DNA of 64,000 bases from Lachnospiraceae bacterium MD308 (GCA_000403475.2 KE159795.1:410561-474560); one strand, 5' to 3'; positions 34,020-42,811 are shown, numbered from the stretch's first letter. Made by a program: numbers and translations. Notes: a model not told the origin generated them from the letters alone.

Positions 34020-36950
34020 CTATCTCCCTCCTGACCTCAGATTCTGCCTCGCCTGCGCGTCCACCACCACTTCGTCCAGCAGCGTGCCGCCCACATACAC
34101 CGGAATACAGATCGTCCCCATCCCGTCTCCGCCCTGCATCCCCGCAAACATCTCCTGCAGGCCGGAAACCATCTGCCGCACAGCCTCCATGGAAGCCCCC
34201 TGCGCCTGGACTGCCTGCATATCCGCCAGCTTCGGGCTGACCACCATATCCCCGGCCACGCCCTCCACAGCCTTCCTCACCAGCCCCCGGCTCTTCTCAA
34301 TCCCTCTCGCCAGACCACCCATAAAATCCGGCATCCAGCTCTCATAATCCGTCAGAGGCCCCACGTCCGGCACAGAGAAATGCAGGTAAGACCGGATGGC
34401 ATCCGCCACATCGGAAACCGCGCCCACCACGTTCCCGATGGCTCTGCGGACACCCTCCGCAATCCCGTTGATAAAATCCATCCCCCACTGCAAAGCCCTC
34501 CCCGGCAGGGACGTGATAAAACTGATGGCAGACTGGAACCCGTCCTGCACCACACTCCCCAGAGAAGACAATGCAGAACCAATCCCCGACACCATAGCCC
34601 GGAAAGCCTCCACCGCCGACTGCTTCAAATTCGACGCCGTAGACACCACCAGATTTTTCAGCCCGTTCCAGGCCGAAGCTGCCGCAGAGGACACCGCAGA
34701 CCACAGGTTCCCCATGAAATCCCGCAGCCCCGACAGCAGGATAGAAACATGGTTCACCAGCCCCTGCACCGCAGAACCCACCATCTGCTGAATGCCGGAC
34801 CAGATCGTGGATGCCGCCTGCTGAATGTTCGTCCAGATATGCAGCGCGTCCTCTTTCAGCTTCGTAAAATTCCCCGTCACCAAGTCAATCAGCAACAGAA
34901 CCGGCCCCAGAATCACGTTCTTAATCAACTCCCAGGCACCCGAAGCAGCCGTCTGAATCCCCTGCCAGATGCCCTGCAAAGCAGTGGAAAGATTCTCCCA
35001 AAGAGACCGTATCATATCCACAATCCCGGACAGCACCGGATTCTCCATCATGCCCGTCCAGACATTATTAAAAAAGTCACCCACCGACTGCCACAGCCCC
35101 GACCACCACGTTGGAATCCCCTGGAAAAATGAAACCAGAGACTCCCACGCCGCCGGTATCGTCTCCGTAAAAAACGAACAGATAACCTCCCAGGCAGAGA
35201 CAAAAAAGTCCCTCACCTGCGTCCAGACTGCATTCACCGCGTCCCGGAACCACTCACACTTATTATAAAGCAGCACAACAGCCCCGATCACCGCGGCAAT
35301 GGCAATAGGAACCCACCCGATAGCCGCCACAACAGCCGACAGCGCCGGAATCACCGTCCCCGACACAAACTCGGCCACGCCGGAAACCGCCCCCGCAATC
35401 TTCGGGACCACCGTCAGAATCGTCCCCACGGCGCCTACCACCTTACCAATCACAATCAGCACCGGCCCCAGGGCCGCAGCCACCAGAGCCACCGTGACAA
35501 TGACCTTCTTCGTCCCCTCGTCCAGCCCGTTCAGCCAGTCCACAAGCCCCTGAATCCACCCCACAATCTGCCGGATGGACGGCATCAGAATCTCCCCGAT
35601 AGAGATCGCCAGTTCCTCCAACTGGCTCTTCAAAATCGTAAGCTGCCCCGCCAGATTGTCCTGCATGGTCTCGGCCATCCGCTCCGCCGTGCCGTCACAG
35701 TTATTGATAGCATTGTTCAGCTTCTCAATATCCCCAGGAGCCGCGTTCATCACCGCCAGGAACCCGCTCATGGCGTTCTTCCCCACCAACGCCTCCGCAT
35801 TGGCCGCCCGCTCCGACTCCGACATCTGCGCGAACGCCGCCCGGCAGTCCGTCAGGATATCCCCCAGGCTCCGCATACTCCCGTCCGCATTGGTAGTCTG
35901 CACCGTCAGCTCCCCAAACGCATCCCCAACGAAAGTCACTTCCCCCGTCAGGCTGGTCAGCATGGTCCTCATGGCCGTACCGGCCTGGGAAGACTTGATG
36001 CCCGCATTCGCCATCAGCCCGATGGCTTCCGCCGTATCCTCCGCCGTGAACCCCAAAGCCCCTGCAACCGGCGCGCAATACTTGAACGTCTCCCCCATCA
36101 TAGCCACATTCGTGTTCGCATTAGAGCTTGCCGCCGCAAGAATATCCGCAAAATGCCCCGAATCCGCCGCCGACAGCCCCAGCGCCGTCAAAGCGTCCGT
36201 CACAATATCCGAAGTAGCAGCCAGATCCTCCCCGGAAGCCGCGGCAAGGTTCATGATCCCCTCAATGCCGTCCAGCATGTCCCCGGTCTTCCACCCGGCC
36301 ATAGCCATGTAGTTCATAGCCTCCGCCGCCTCGGAAGCAGAGAACTTGGTCTTGCTCCCCATCTCCCTGGCCTTGTCCCGCAGGGCCTCCAGCTCCTTCC
36401 CCGTGGCCCCGGACACCGCCGCCACCTGGCTCATGGCAGAATCAAAATCAGACGCCACCTTCACCGCAGCCGCAGAAAGCCCGCCCACAGCCGCCGTGAC
36501 CGGCATCAGCTTCCGCCCGGCCCCCTCAATGGCAGAACCCACGCCCTGCAGCTTCTCCCCGGCAGCCCCAATCTTCTGCAACGCCACCGAAGACTGCTCC
36601 GCCTGCCGCTCCAAATCCCGCAGGGCATGTTCCGTCTCTATGATCTCCCTCTGCAAAGCGTCATACTGGCTCCGGGAAATCTCCCCCTTCGCCAGCGCCT
36701 CATTGGCCTGCTGCCCCGCCAGCTTCAAAACGTCCAGCTTCTCCTTCGTCTCACTGACCGCCTGGGACAAAAGCCTCTGCTTCTGCGCCATCAGCTCCGC
36801 ATTGCCGGGGTCCAGCTTCAACAGCTTGTTCACGTCCTTCAACTGTGCCTGCGTATCCCGAATCTCCTTATTCACCTTTGAAAGCGCCGTGGAGAGCTTC
36901 GTAGTATCCCCGCCGATCTCCACCGTAATCCCCTGAATCCTGGATGCCAC
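34020..36950 (-). CDS. Phage tail tape measure protein
   Basis: 976 residues. The N-terminal 150 residues are coiled coil (VNKEIRDTQAQLKDVNKLLK, ALQREIIETEHALRDLERQA). The TP901-type core follows: ASDFDSAMSQVAAVSGATGK, LRDKAREMGSKTKFSASEAA, MAMAGWKTGDMLDGIEGIMN and GIKSSQAGTAMRTMLTSLTG. Several hydrophobic stretches are seen at about 490-570, then tryptophan-rich repeats (LWENLSTALQGIWQGIQTAA and similar). The protein sets tail length and guides DNA; its size predicts a tail near 145 nm if the usual 0.15 nm per residue holds. The order is interrupted upstream by the HNH cargo gene. Confidence 0.92.
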   Translation of the reverse strand: MASRIQGITVEIGGDTTKLSTALSKVNKEIRDTQAQLKDVNKLLKLDPGNAELMAQKQRLLSQAVSETKEKLDVLKLAGQQANEALAKGEISRSQYDALQREIIETEHALRDLERQAEQSSVALQKIGAAGEKLQGVGSAIEGAGRKLMPVTAAVGGLSAAAVKVASDFDSAMSQVAAVSGATGKELEALRDKAREMGSKTKFSASEAAEAMNYMAMAGWKTGDMLDGIEGIMNLAAASGEDLAATSDIVTDALTALGLSAADSGHFADILAAASSNANTNVAMMGETFKYCAPVAGALGFTAEDTAEAIGLMANAGIKSSQAGTAMRTMLTSLTGEVTFVGDAFGELTVQTTNADGSMRSLGDILTDCRAAFAQMSESERAANAEALVGKNAMSGFLAVMNAAPGDIEKLNNAINNCDGTAERMAETMQDNLAGQLTILKSQLEELAISIGEILMPSIRQIVGWIQGLVDWLNGLDEGTKKVIVTVALVAAALGPVLIVIGKVVGAVGTILTVVPKIAGAVSGVAEFVSGTVIPALSAVVAAIGWVPIAIAAVIGAVVLLYNKCEWFRDAVNAVWTQVRDFFVSAWEVICSFFTETIPAAWESLVSFFQGIPTWWSGLWQSVGDFFNNVWTGMMENPVLSGIVDMIRSLWENLSTALQGIWQGIQTAASGAWELIKNVILGPVLLLIDLVTGNFTKLKEDALHIWTNIQQAASTIWSGIQQMVGSAVQGLVNHVSILLSGLRDFMGNLWSAVSSAAASAWNGLKNLVVSTASNLKQSAVEAFRAMVSGIGSALSSLGSVVQDGFQSAISFITSLPGRALQWGMDFINGIAEGVRRAIGNVVGAVSDVADAIRSYLHFSVPDVGPLTDYESWMPDFMGGLARGIEKSRGLVRKAVEGVAGDMVVSPKLADMQAVQAQGASMEAVRQMVSGLQEMFAGMQGGDGMGTICIPVYVGGTLLDEVVVDAQARQNLRSGGR

Positions 36951-36975
36951 GAACCCTCACCCGCCTTTCTTCCAC

Positions 36976-36998
36976 GAAAAAAGAGCCGTTTCCGGCTC
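36976..36998 (-). terminator. Terminator of the HNH cargo gene
   Basis: Stem GAGCCG/CGGCTC with a TTTC loop (36983-36998), followed on the minus strand by six Ts. It lies between the HNH stop and the tape measure start and would also stop read-through from upstream tail genes. Confidence 0.7.
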
Positions 36999-37071
36999 CC
37001 GTAAAAATGCATGAAAAAAGCGCCTATCATTTCTGACAAACGCCCTATGTATACACTAATTTAGCTACCAT

Positions 37072-37824
37072 TTAGTATTCAAAATTTAACATTACCTTCG
37101 CAACATTTTCATATGCCTCCCAAATATCATTACACAAATCATTACATTTATTTTGATCAGACTTTCTATCAATAATGTATGAACCATTTCCATACTTTGC
37201 CGGCCCACCTTTTAATGCAATCATCCATCTAAATTGATTTATCTTTTCAATTAGAATATCTGTTACTGCTTTTAATTCATAATGCTGAACAGCGTTCATT
37301 GGTTTATTTAAGAAGTCTAACAAATTAAATAGCGGATCCAAATAAATTCTTTGAAAATCGCCATGAAAATCATGTTCCTTGAGCATATACATTGTATTGG
37401 GTTCTTCCATTGTATTTACAATTTGTTCCACTATTCTACAATCATTTTTAGATAATCTATCTTTTCCCATTGGGGATTTCCCCATTTGAATTGCTTGATT
37501 CGCTTCTCTCTCCGCAAGTTCTTTCCATAAATATAATATTTCTTTTGTGAAATACTCCTCATCCCTATCTATCATAGCTGCACAATTCCTACAGAGCCAT
37601 ATGCCATTTGAAATATCAGATCGCTCTTCTGGCGTCATATTTTCATCATACCTTTTTCCACCTGGTGAAGCGGCACATATATGTGCTGCTTCACCTATAT
37701 TAATCGTACCTCCTTGCCCATCTTGGGCCCCAATTGTTGTTTTACGACACTGTGGATTAGAGCACAAATACCCCACCCTTTTAGCCAATTCTTCTTTTGT
37801 CTTTGCCGAAAAATCATCTCTCAT
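37072..37824 (-). CDS. HNH-endonuclease-domain protein (cargo gene inside the tail module)
   Basis: 250 residues. The first 100 hold an HNH zinc-finger nuclease layout: Cys21 and Cys26 in LCSNPQCRKTT, His48 in IGEAAHICAASPGG, Asn73 in NGIWLCRNC (Cys78, Cys81) and Asp86. The GEAAHI...NGIWLC signature is shared by HNH effectors often found in defence or mobile contexts. The C-terminal 150 residues are helical with no family I recognise. Base composition is markedly A+T-richer than its neighbours. It has its own promoter (37897-37925) and terminator, separating the tail chaperone from the tape measure gene. A defence or lysogenic-conversion role is inferred. Confidence 0.8.
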   Translation of the reverse strand: MRDDFSAKTKEELAKRVGYLCSNPQCRKTTIGAQDGQGGTINIGEAAHICAASPGGKRYDENMTPEERSDISNGIWLCRNCAAMIDRDEEYFTKEILYLWKELAEREANQAIQMGKSPMGKDRLSKNDCRIVEQIVNTMEEPNTMYMLKEHDFHGDFQRIYLDPLFNLLDFLNKPMNAVQHYELKAVTDILIEKINQFRWMIALKGGPAKYGNGSYIIDRKSDQNKCNDLCNDIWEAYENVAKVMLNFEY

Positions 37825-37896
37825 ACTTTCATGCTCCTTTATTATGCCATTTTATAACTATCCATTATCATCAAATCACCGTTCCATATATCATAA

Positions 37897-37925
37897 AATA
37901 TAGCATAAAACCAGCATTTCTTCAA
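37897..37925 (-). promoter_or_regulatory. Promoter of the HNH cargo gene
   Basis: On the minus strand TTGAAG (37920-37925), 17-base spacer, TATATT (37897-37902), in an A+T-rich gap right after the tail chaperone gene. The SD AAAGGAG precedes the HNH ATG. Confidence 0.65.
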
Positions 37926-37932
37926 TCAGATT

Positions 37933-38097
37933 TCAGAACCAATCCATATCCTCCTGCGTACCCAGCTCACAGTACCGATATCCGTCATTCACCTGCTCCG
38001 TATACATATCGTTCACCAGCCCGATAGACAAAAGCTCCGTATCCGCCATAGACAGCCCCAACTGCACGCACCTAAGCAGAAACAGCGGCGTGGTCAT
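37933..38097 (-). CDS. Tail assembly chaperone, downstream frameshift part (gpGT-like)
   Basis: 54 codons from an ATG at 38097 that overlaps the stop of the upstream gene (ATGA): MTTPLFLLRCVQLGLSMADT, then YCELGTQEDMDWF. This is the usual extension of gpG in the gpGT fusion. The frame lies at -1 to the upstream gene and is open back through the A8 run at 38119-38126, giving KLRPTEREMTTPLF at the junction. So it is most likely made as a frameshift product, although coupled re-initiation at the ATG is possible. Confidence 0.8.
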   Translation of the reverse strand: MTTPLFLLRCVQLGLSMADTELLSIGLVNDMYTEQVNDGYRYCELGTQEDMDWF

Positions 38098-38471
38098 CTC
38101 CCGCTCTGTAGGGCGAAGTTTTTTTTAGCCTCCGCATCCGTCTGCACATTCAGCCCCCACAGCTTAATCAGCTCCGGCAGCACCTGGTAAATAGAAAACG
38201 TATTGAACCCGTCCAGCCATTCCTCCACATCGTCCGGGATCGCCGGGTCTGCGTGCTTCGCCATGGTATAAGCGATATTCTCAAACATCTCCAGAGAAAA
38301 TAAATCCAGATTGGAATGTTCCTCATCCCCCTCCCCAATGCTCTTTTCCAGAATCCGCAGGTCCTTATAAATATCCCTCTGGAACTTCAACCGGTAAATC
38401 CTCGGGATCGCCGCCGAAGCCTTGAACAGCACCTCTTTCCCGTCAATACCCACCTTCTTCACAATGCTCAT
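38094..38471 (-). CDS. Tail assembly chaperone (gpG-like)
   Basis: 125 residues: MSIVKKVGIDGKEVLFKASA, then YRLKFQRDIYKDLRILEKSI, SLEMFENIAYTMAKHADPAI and EWLDGFNTFSIYQVLPELIK. It belongs to the phage tail chaperone group that coats the tape measure protein before tail assembly. It ends AEAKKNFALQSGR just after the slippery run. The gene lies between the major tail protein and, in intact relatives, the tape measure gene. Confidence 0.88.
   Translation of the reverse strand: MSIVKKVGIDGKEVLFKASAAIPRIYRLKFQRDIYKDLRILEKSIGEGDEEHSNLDLFSLEMFENIAYTMAKHADPAIPDDVEEWLDGFNTFSIYQVLPELIKLWGLNVQTDAEAKKNFALQSGR
38119..38126 (-). promoter_or_regulatory. Programmed -1 ribosomal frameshift site
   Basis: Eight As on the minus strand (GCT AAA AAA AAC in the zero frame), nine codons before the gpG stop. 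The -1 frame continues into the gpGT extension without a stop. Position, run and joined product match the conserved frameshift of tailed-phage tail chaperones. Confidence 0.75.
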
Positions 38472-38486
38472 ACCCTTTCAGCCTCC

Positions 38487-39089
38487 TTAACCCTGACCTT
38501 CCAAATCATCTCTACCGCCGCCCGTCTCCGCCTTCGGAACCGGCAGATACACGCTCTTATACCACCCCTCATACGTCTCCGCAGAAGTCTTATTCCCCGT
38601 CTTCGCCTTCACATACCCGCTTGCCAGCGGCCTCGCCTTCACCGTCAGCGTCTCCGTCTGCACCTCCCGGCTTTCCTCATTGGTCTTCCCCTCAATCTTC
38701 GGCCTGCTGGCAGAACAGTTGTACAGCACATGCCGGATCTTCCGGACATCCCCGTCAAACTCAAACAGCAGGGCAAAAGCCCCGGTCTCCGAATTGGCAT
38801 TCTCCACCAGCACCTCATTCCCGTCCGCTTCCTCCTTCAGCACGTCCGTCCGGAAACTCTCCGGGATCAATGCCAGCTCCAGGTCCCCGTCATAGCCCAT
38901 ATTGTTGGCAATGATATAATACTCAATGCCGTCCGCATAAAAAGACTCCGGCTCCCCGTTGGGGTCCAGCGCCAGCGAAACCGCGCCGGGCATCGCCACC
39001 GGCGTATCAAACGTCATCTCCCCGTTCTCCGCCGCCCTCTGCAGCGCATAATGGCAGTTGCAGATATTGAACTTCACCTTGTTATTCAT
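38487..39089 (-). CDS. Phage major tail protein
   Basis: 200 residues, beta-rich: MNNKVKFNICNCHYALQRAA, VAMPGAVSLALDPNGEPESF, YYIIANNMGYDGDLELALIP and FALLFEFDGDVRKIRHVLYN. These are features of the phi13-type major tail tube proteins of Firmicutes siphophages. It is located before the tail chaperone in the usual order. The C-terminal part (VKAKTGNKTSAETYEGWYKS) is the variable surface region of these proteins. Confidence 0.88.
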   Translation of the reverse strand: MNNKVKFNICNCHYALQRAAENGEMTFDTPVAMPGAVSLALDPNGEPESFYADGIEYYIIANNMGYDGDLELALIPESFRTDVLKEEADGNEVLVENANSETGAFALLFEFDGDVRKIRHVLYNCSASRPKIEGKTNEESREVQTETLTVKARPLASGYVKAKTGNKTSAETYEGWYKSVYLPVPKAETGGGRDDLEGQG

Positions 39090-39092
39090 CGT

Positions 39093-39410
39093 CTATACCT
39101 CCGTCTCATACAGAACCTCATACAGCTTCTCCGACTCAATCCACACCTCGCTCTTCCCGTAGAAAATCCCGTGCCTCAACAACACCGCCTCCACAGCCTC
39201 TTCCAGCTCCGGGTCCTTCAAGTCCGTATAAAGCTCAATGTCCAGCTCATTCTTCTTGAAATACGCAATCCCGTCCGCCGAAAAATTATCGGCCCTGGGA
39301 TACAGAAACACCGCAAACGGCGGCTCCGGCGCCTCCCCTTCCACGAAATGGTCATAGGCAAAAGGAAGCCCCATTTCCTCCATCATTTCCAGCACATCCC
39401 CATGGCTCAT
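39093..39410 (-). CDS. Phage tail completion/terminator-like protein
   Basis: 105 residues. Reads LPFAYDHFVEGEAPEPPFAV and FFxYPRAD-like sequence, then AYFKKNELDIELYTDLKDPE and LEEAVEAVLLRHGIFYGKSE. Such proteins between the gp10 adaptor and the major tail protein usually close the head-tail joint or the tail end. The start overlaps the end of the gp10 gene by four bases (ATGA-like coupling). Family assignment is by position and general likeness. Confidence 0.75.
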   Translation of the reverse strand: MSHGDVLEMMEEMGLPFAYDHFVEGEAPEPPFAVFLYPRADNFSADGIAYFKKNELDIELYTDLKDPELEEAVEAVLLRHGIFYGKSEVWIESEKLYEVLYETEV

Positions 39411-39793
39411 TTGGACAGCCCCCTCTTTATCCCCTCTTCCAGCTCCCGGATGCCCTTTTCCTCCGCCGGGGCAATATGCGGAATGGCTCTCACCCTTCCG
39501 CCGCCCCGCTTCGCATGGCCCTTCTCCAAAAGATGGGTAAGCTGATACCGGTTCCTGCTGTGTACCACCACCTCCAGCGTATTGGAAGTCTCCCTCTGCC
39601 GCTTCACCGCCCAGCTCTTCTTATACTTCCCGGTCCTCACCGGAGCGCCCGCCTGCGTCTCCTTCTTCACCGTGTTCCCGGCCTTCTTCACACAGTCCTT
39701 CATCACGTCCGTTGCAAGCTCCGCATACTCCAAAAGCCCGTCCATAACGGCATCCGCCATCTGGTCCACAGACACCCTCTGATTATCCGCCAT
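39407..39793 (-). CDS. HK97 gp10-family head-tail joining protein
   Basis: 128 residues: MDGLLEYAELATDVMKDCVK, the AGAPVRTGKYKKSW motif and VVVHSRNRYQLTHLLEKGHA with HIAPAEEKGIRELEEGI. The PVRTGxxKxSW and YxLTHLLExGHAxRxGG motifs are characteristic of gp10-like adaptor proteins. It is part of the neck, between the head-closure protein and the tail terminator, in normal order. Confidence 0.9.
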   Translation of the reverse strand: MADNQRVSVDQMADAVMDGLLEYAELATDVMKDCVKKAGNTVKKETQAGAPVRTGKYKKSWAVKRQRETSNTLEVVVHSRNRYQLTHLLEKGHAKRGGGRVRAIPHIAPAEEKGIRELEEGIKRGLSK

Positions 39794-39797
39794 CCCG

Positions 39798-40181
39798 TCA
39801 CCTCTTCGCCAAAGAAGCCCGCAGCTTCAACGTCCTATTCTGATACCGCACATTATCAATAAAAGAGATATTGTAGACCTGCCCCCGAAACAAAATCCGG
39901 TAATGCTCCGTGTCCATATCAGCCGCTTCCGAACAGTACCGGATAATGAAATAGACATCCTTCTGTGCGTTAATCTGCGCCGCCTCCCAGTATTCCTTCC
40001 CGGAAAGACTGTTCACAAAAGCAGAACAGGAAAAATGATCCTCCCAGACCAGCACATGGTTCCCCGCCTTATCGTTCCCCAGGGAGCTCTTCTGGATCGT
40101 GATCCGCTCCTTCCACTCCCCCAAAGGATACCTCTGCCGGGAACTCCCGCCTGCCCCGCTGTCCCTCCATTCCTCCGCCAT
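39798..40181 (-). CDS. Phage head closure protein (SPP1 gp16-like)
   Basis: 127 residues: WKERITIQKSSLGNDKAGNH, VWEDHFSCSAFVNSLSGKEY, AQINAQKDVYFIIRYCSEAA and YRILFRGQVYNISFIDNVRY. The pattern is that of the SPP1 gp16/HK97 gp7 head-tail adaptor family, which seals the connector after packaging. It shares its first base with the last base of the upstream connector gene. Confidence 0.88.
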   Translation of the reverse strand: MAEEWRDSGAGGSSRQRYPLGEWKERITIQKSSLGNDKAGNHVLVWEDHFSCSAFVNSLSGKEYWEAAQINAQKDVYFIIRYCSEAADMDTEHYRILFRGQVYNISFIDNVRYQNRTLKLRASLAKR

Positions 40182-40459
40182 CAGAACACTTCCTTCCTGA
40201 TACCGAACAGCAGGGAGCGCAAAGTCTGCACCAGTTCCTCATGGTCCGCCTGCTCCCTGTGCTCATACAGATAAGCAATGACATACAAGACGGCAATCCG
40301 CGCCATGGGAAGATGTCCTTCCAGCTCTCCCGCTTCCATCCGCGCCATATCCGCGCACATGCTCTCCCCGGTCTCCAGCAGCCCGGAGATAAACCCGTCC
40401 TCGTCCGCGCTGTCCACCCGGAGATACTGCTTCGCCTCTTCCAGCGTCACAACCGCCAT
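40181..40459 (-). CDS. Head-tail connector protein (HK97 gp6-like)
   Basis: 92 residues: VVTLEEAKQYLRVDSADEDG, FISGLLETGESMCADMAR and HLPMARIAVLYVIAYLYEHR. The LxxAKxYLRVDxxxxD start is the hallmark of gp6-like connectors, which form a ring below the portal. It lies directly after the capsid gene in the usual order. Confidence 0.9.
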   Translation of the reverse strand: MAVVTLEEAKQYLRVDSADEDGFISGLLETGESMCADMARMEAGELEGHLPMARIAVLYVIAYLYEHREQADHEELVQTLRSLLFGIRKEVF

Positions 40460-40540
40460 CCTGCATCCCTCCCGCCTTTCATACTTTATTTCATGCCGGA
40501 GATTTCACACCCCCGGCATCACTCACAACACGTCAGAACC

Positions 40541-41752
40541 TTATGCCCCGGAGCCGTTCCCCTTGATCGCCATGGTCTTCACAGCCTCCGACAAGATCAG
40601 CTTCCCGTCCACCCTCTGGCTTGCCAGGAACCCCACCTGTCCGTTTGCCGCAAACAGCTCATTCAGCCTCTTAAAAGACCTCCCCTGCCGGTCCGCGATC
40701 CAGTAATAAGAGAAATCCCCAAAGGCCATCACCTTCGCACCCGCCGCAACCTCCGGCACATAGGCGGAAGTATGGTACGGGCGGTTCAGGATCATGTCCG
40801 GCTGCCCCGCCTGCACGGACGGCTGCCAGATATAATTGCCGTTATTGTCTTTCAGCTTCCGCAGGGCCTTCACCGTGGTATCATTCAGCACCCAGACCGC
40901 CTTCTTCCGGTACGGGGACTTCACCGCATAGAACAGGTCCATCACATCGTCAAACGTGATACCGGCAGCCGCCGTGGTCACTCCGTCAGAAGCCCCGCCC
41001 GCGGCATTAAAAATACCCGTAGGCTTGCCCTTCCCGTCCCCGGTAAAGAACGCCTCTTCCTCCTTCGCCCCGATCCTGCGCCCGAACTCCTTAGAGATAT
41101 ATGCCTCCAGGTCAAACACACTGTCATTCAGAAGCTCATCCGACACTTTCAGCATCGTCGCCACCTTGTACGCCCCGATGGAAACCTGCCCGAAAGAATC
41201 ATCCGACTCCGGGTAAGCCCCTTCCTCGTCAATCCAGGAAGCCGTCCCCTTCGTGGCAACCACCGGGATCTTCCGGTCCCCGCTGGAAGTCCGGATCACC
41301 GTGGCGATACTCCGGAAAAAGTTCTCTTCCTCCAGAGCCTCCACCAGCGTATGCTCAAACTCGTCCGGCACCAGATATCCGCCCTCGGAATCCGTCCCCA
41401 CCTGCAGGGCATTCTCCACGTCATAAAAATTCTTCCTCCGCATGGCGTTCCAGAATGTCTTTTTATACTTATCCGTCGCCCTGCCTTTCTTCTCTTCGCC
41501 GTCCGGATTGTTGTTCGGCTTATTCGTGATCGGCTCGGAGACAGGCTTATTCAGCTCCGCGTCAATCGCCGCCTGCCGTTCCAGCCGCTCAATCTCCTTC
41601 CCCAGATCCACAACCTCCTGCTCCATCTTCTCATAGGCAGCCGTATCTTCCGCCGACAGCAGGCCGTCCTCGCCCCGCTTGCTGTCCAGGAAAGCCTTTG
41701 CCGCCTCCCATGCCTTTGCACGCTTCTCCCTCAACTCCAAAATCGTCTTCAT
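40541..41752 (-). CDS. Major capsid protein, HK97 family
   Basis: 403 residues from the ATG at 41752 (GGAGG seven bases upstream); longer starts run into a repeat block. Residues 1-75 are a coiled-coil scaffold-like delta domain (ELREKRAKAWEAAKAFLDSK, AAYEKMEQEVVDLGKEIERL), which the neighbouring protease would remove. The HK97 fold follows: VGTDSEGGYLVPDEFEHTLV, SGDRKIPVVATKGTASWIDE, SDDSFGQVSIGAYKVATMLK and YYWIADRQGRSFKRLNELFA. Its sequence looks intact. Confidence 0.93.
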   Translation of the reverse strand: MKTILELREKRAKAWEAAKAFLDSKRGEDGLLSAEDTAAYEKMEQEVVDLGKEIERLERQAAIDAELNKPVSEPITNKPNNNPDGEEKKGRATDKYKKTFWNAMRRKNFYDVENALQVGTDSEGGYLVPDEFEHTLVEALEEENFFRSIATVIRTSSGDRKIPVVATKGTASWIDEEGAYPESDDSFGQVSIGAYKVATMLKVSDELLNDSVFDLEAYISKEFGRRIGAKEEEAFFTGDGKGKPTGIFNAAGGASDGVTTAAAGITFDDVMDLFYAVKSPYRKKAVWVLNDTTVKALRKLKDNNGNYIWQPSVQAGQPDMILNRPYHTSAYVPEVAAGAKVMAFGDFSYYWIADRQGRSFKRLNELFAANGQVGFLASQRVDGKLILSEAVKTMAIKGNGSGA

Positions 41753-41814
41753 CTCCATACCTCCGTCAATCTGTTTTTTGAATTTACAAAAACCTCTTTT
41801 ACAGGCCCCGTACA

Positions 41815-41909
41815 GCCGCAGCACCTCACAGTCGCTTTCCAGGCTCCACATAACCGCAGCACCTCTAAACCGCTTCCCAGGTTCCACATAGCCGCAGTAC
41901 CTCACAGCC
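41815..41909 (-). repeat. 2.5 tandem copies of a 38-bp sequence before the capsid gene
   Basis: Copies at 41815-41852 and 41853-41890 differ at several positions; a third partial copy covers 41891-41909. Each contains a CCGCAGCACCTC block and a TTCCACATA/CTCCACATA block. The period is not a multiple of three, so it is not a coding repeat. It fills the gap between the protease and capsid genes. Copy number and spacing do not fit a CRISPR array. Confidence 0.75.
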
Positions 41910-41963
41910 CTCCCCTGCTCTGCCGGTTCACAAACCGCCTCAGCCCATGACCACTCCGAAATC

Positions 41964-42671
41964 TCAATGCCGCAGAAGTCCCAGCCGCTTCTCCAACTGC
42001 TCCACCGGAACCCTCTCTTCTGTCTCCTTCGGCACCAGCTTGGACAGCAGGGAATTAGTCACCGCCATGCGCGAAAACATCACGCCCTCTGGCTCCGCGC
42101 CTCTCACTGCATCTTCCGTACCTTCCCCTTCATGCAGAACCCCGTCCGCAAACCCAAGCTCCACCGCCTTCTTCGCATTGAACCAGCTCTCCGCATCCAT
42201 CAGATGGGAAATCCTCGCCCGGCTCATTCCTGTCTTGATCTCATAGGCGTTCATGATGCTCTCCTTCACCTCGTCCAGCATCTCCCCGGCCCTCTGCATC
42301 TCCTTACTGTCACCGATAGCAATCGTCATGGGATTGTGGATCATCATCATACCCACCGGGGACATCAGGACCTCCGTCCCAGCCATGGCAATCACAGACG
42401 CCGCCGAAGCCGCCAGAGCGTCCACCTTCACCGTCACATCCCCTTTGTACTCCATCAGCATGTTGTAAATCTGCGCCGCCGCAAACACGTCCCCGCCCGG
42501 AGAATTGATCCAGACCGTGATATTCCCCGTCCCTGCGTTTAACTCCTTCCGGAACAGCGCCGGCGTCACCTCGTCCCCGTACCAGGTCTCATCCGAAATC
42601 TCCCCATTCAATACCAAGGTTCTCTCCCCGTCCGTCTCATTCCGTATCCAGTTCCAAAACTTCCGCTTCAT
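41964..42671 (-). CDS. Prohead maturation protease (ClpP-like)
   Basis: 235 residues. ClpP/crotonase-type serine protease: VWINSPGGDVFAAAQIYNML, DALAASAASVIAMAG with the nucleophile Ser, MMMIHNPMTIAIG with the catalytic His, and DAESWFNAKKAVELGFADGV. It would cut the capsid delta domain during head maturation. It is located between portal and capsid genes as expected. The C-terminal 45 residues are a variable tail. No damage was seen. Confidence 0.92.
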   Translation of the reverse strand: MKRKFWNWIRNETDGERTLVLNGEISDETWYGDEVTPALFRKELNAGTGNITVWINSPGGDVFAAAQIYNMLMEYKGDVTVKVDALAASAASVIAMAGTEVLMSPVGMMMIHNPMTIAIGDSKEMQRAGEMLDEVKESIMNAYEIKTGMSRARISHLMDAESWFNAKKAVELGFADGVLHEGEGTEDAVRGAEPEGVMFSRMAVTNSLLSKLVPKETEERVPVEQLEKRLGLLRH

Positions 42672-42811
42672 CCCTGCACCTCACTTTCCGCTTCTTCCAA
42701 TACTTCCCACCGATTCTCATAAAACGGCGCACAAAAAAGCCGACAGATACATTCACCTGCCATCTCCCAAAACACCTTTATTTAGCTATTATGCTTTCAT
42801 CTTCCCATGCC

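Noticed and set aside
41815-41909. CRISPR array
   Set aside because: Only 2.5 adjoining imperfect copies with no unique spacers and no cas genes.
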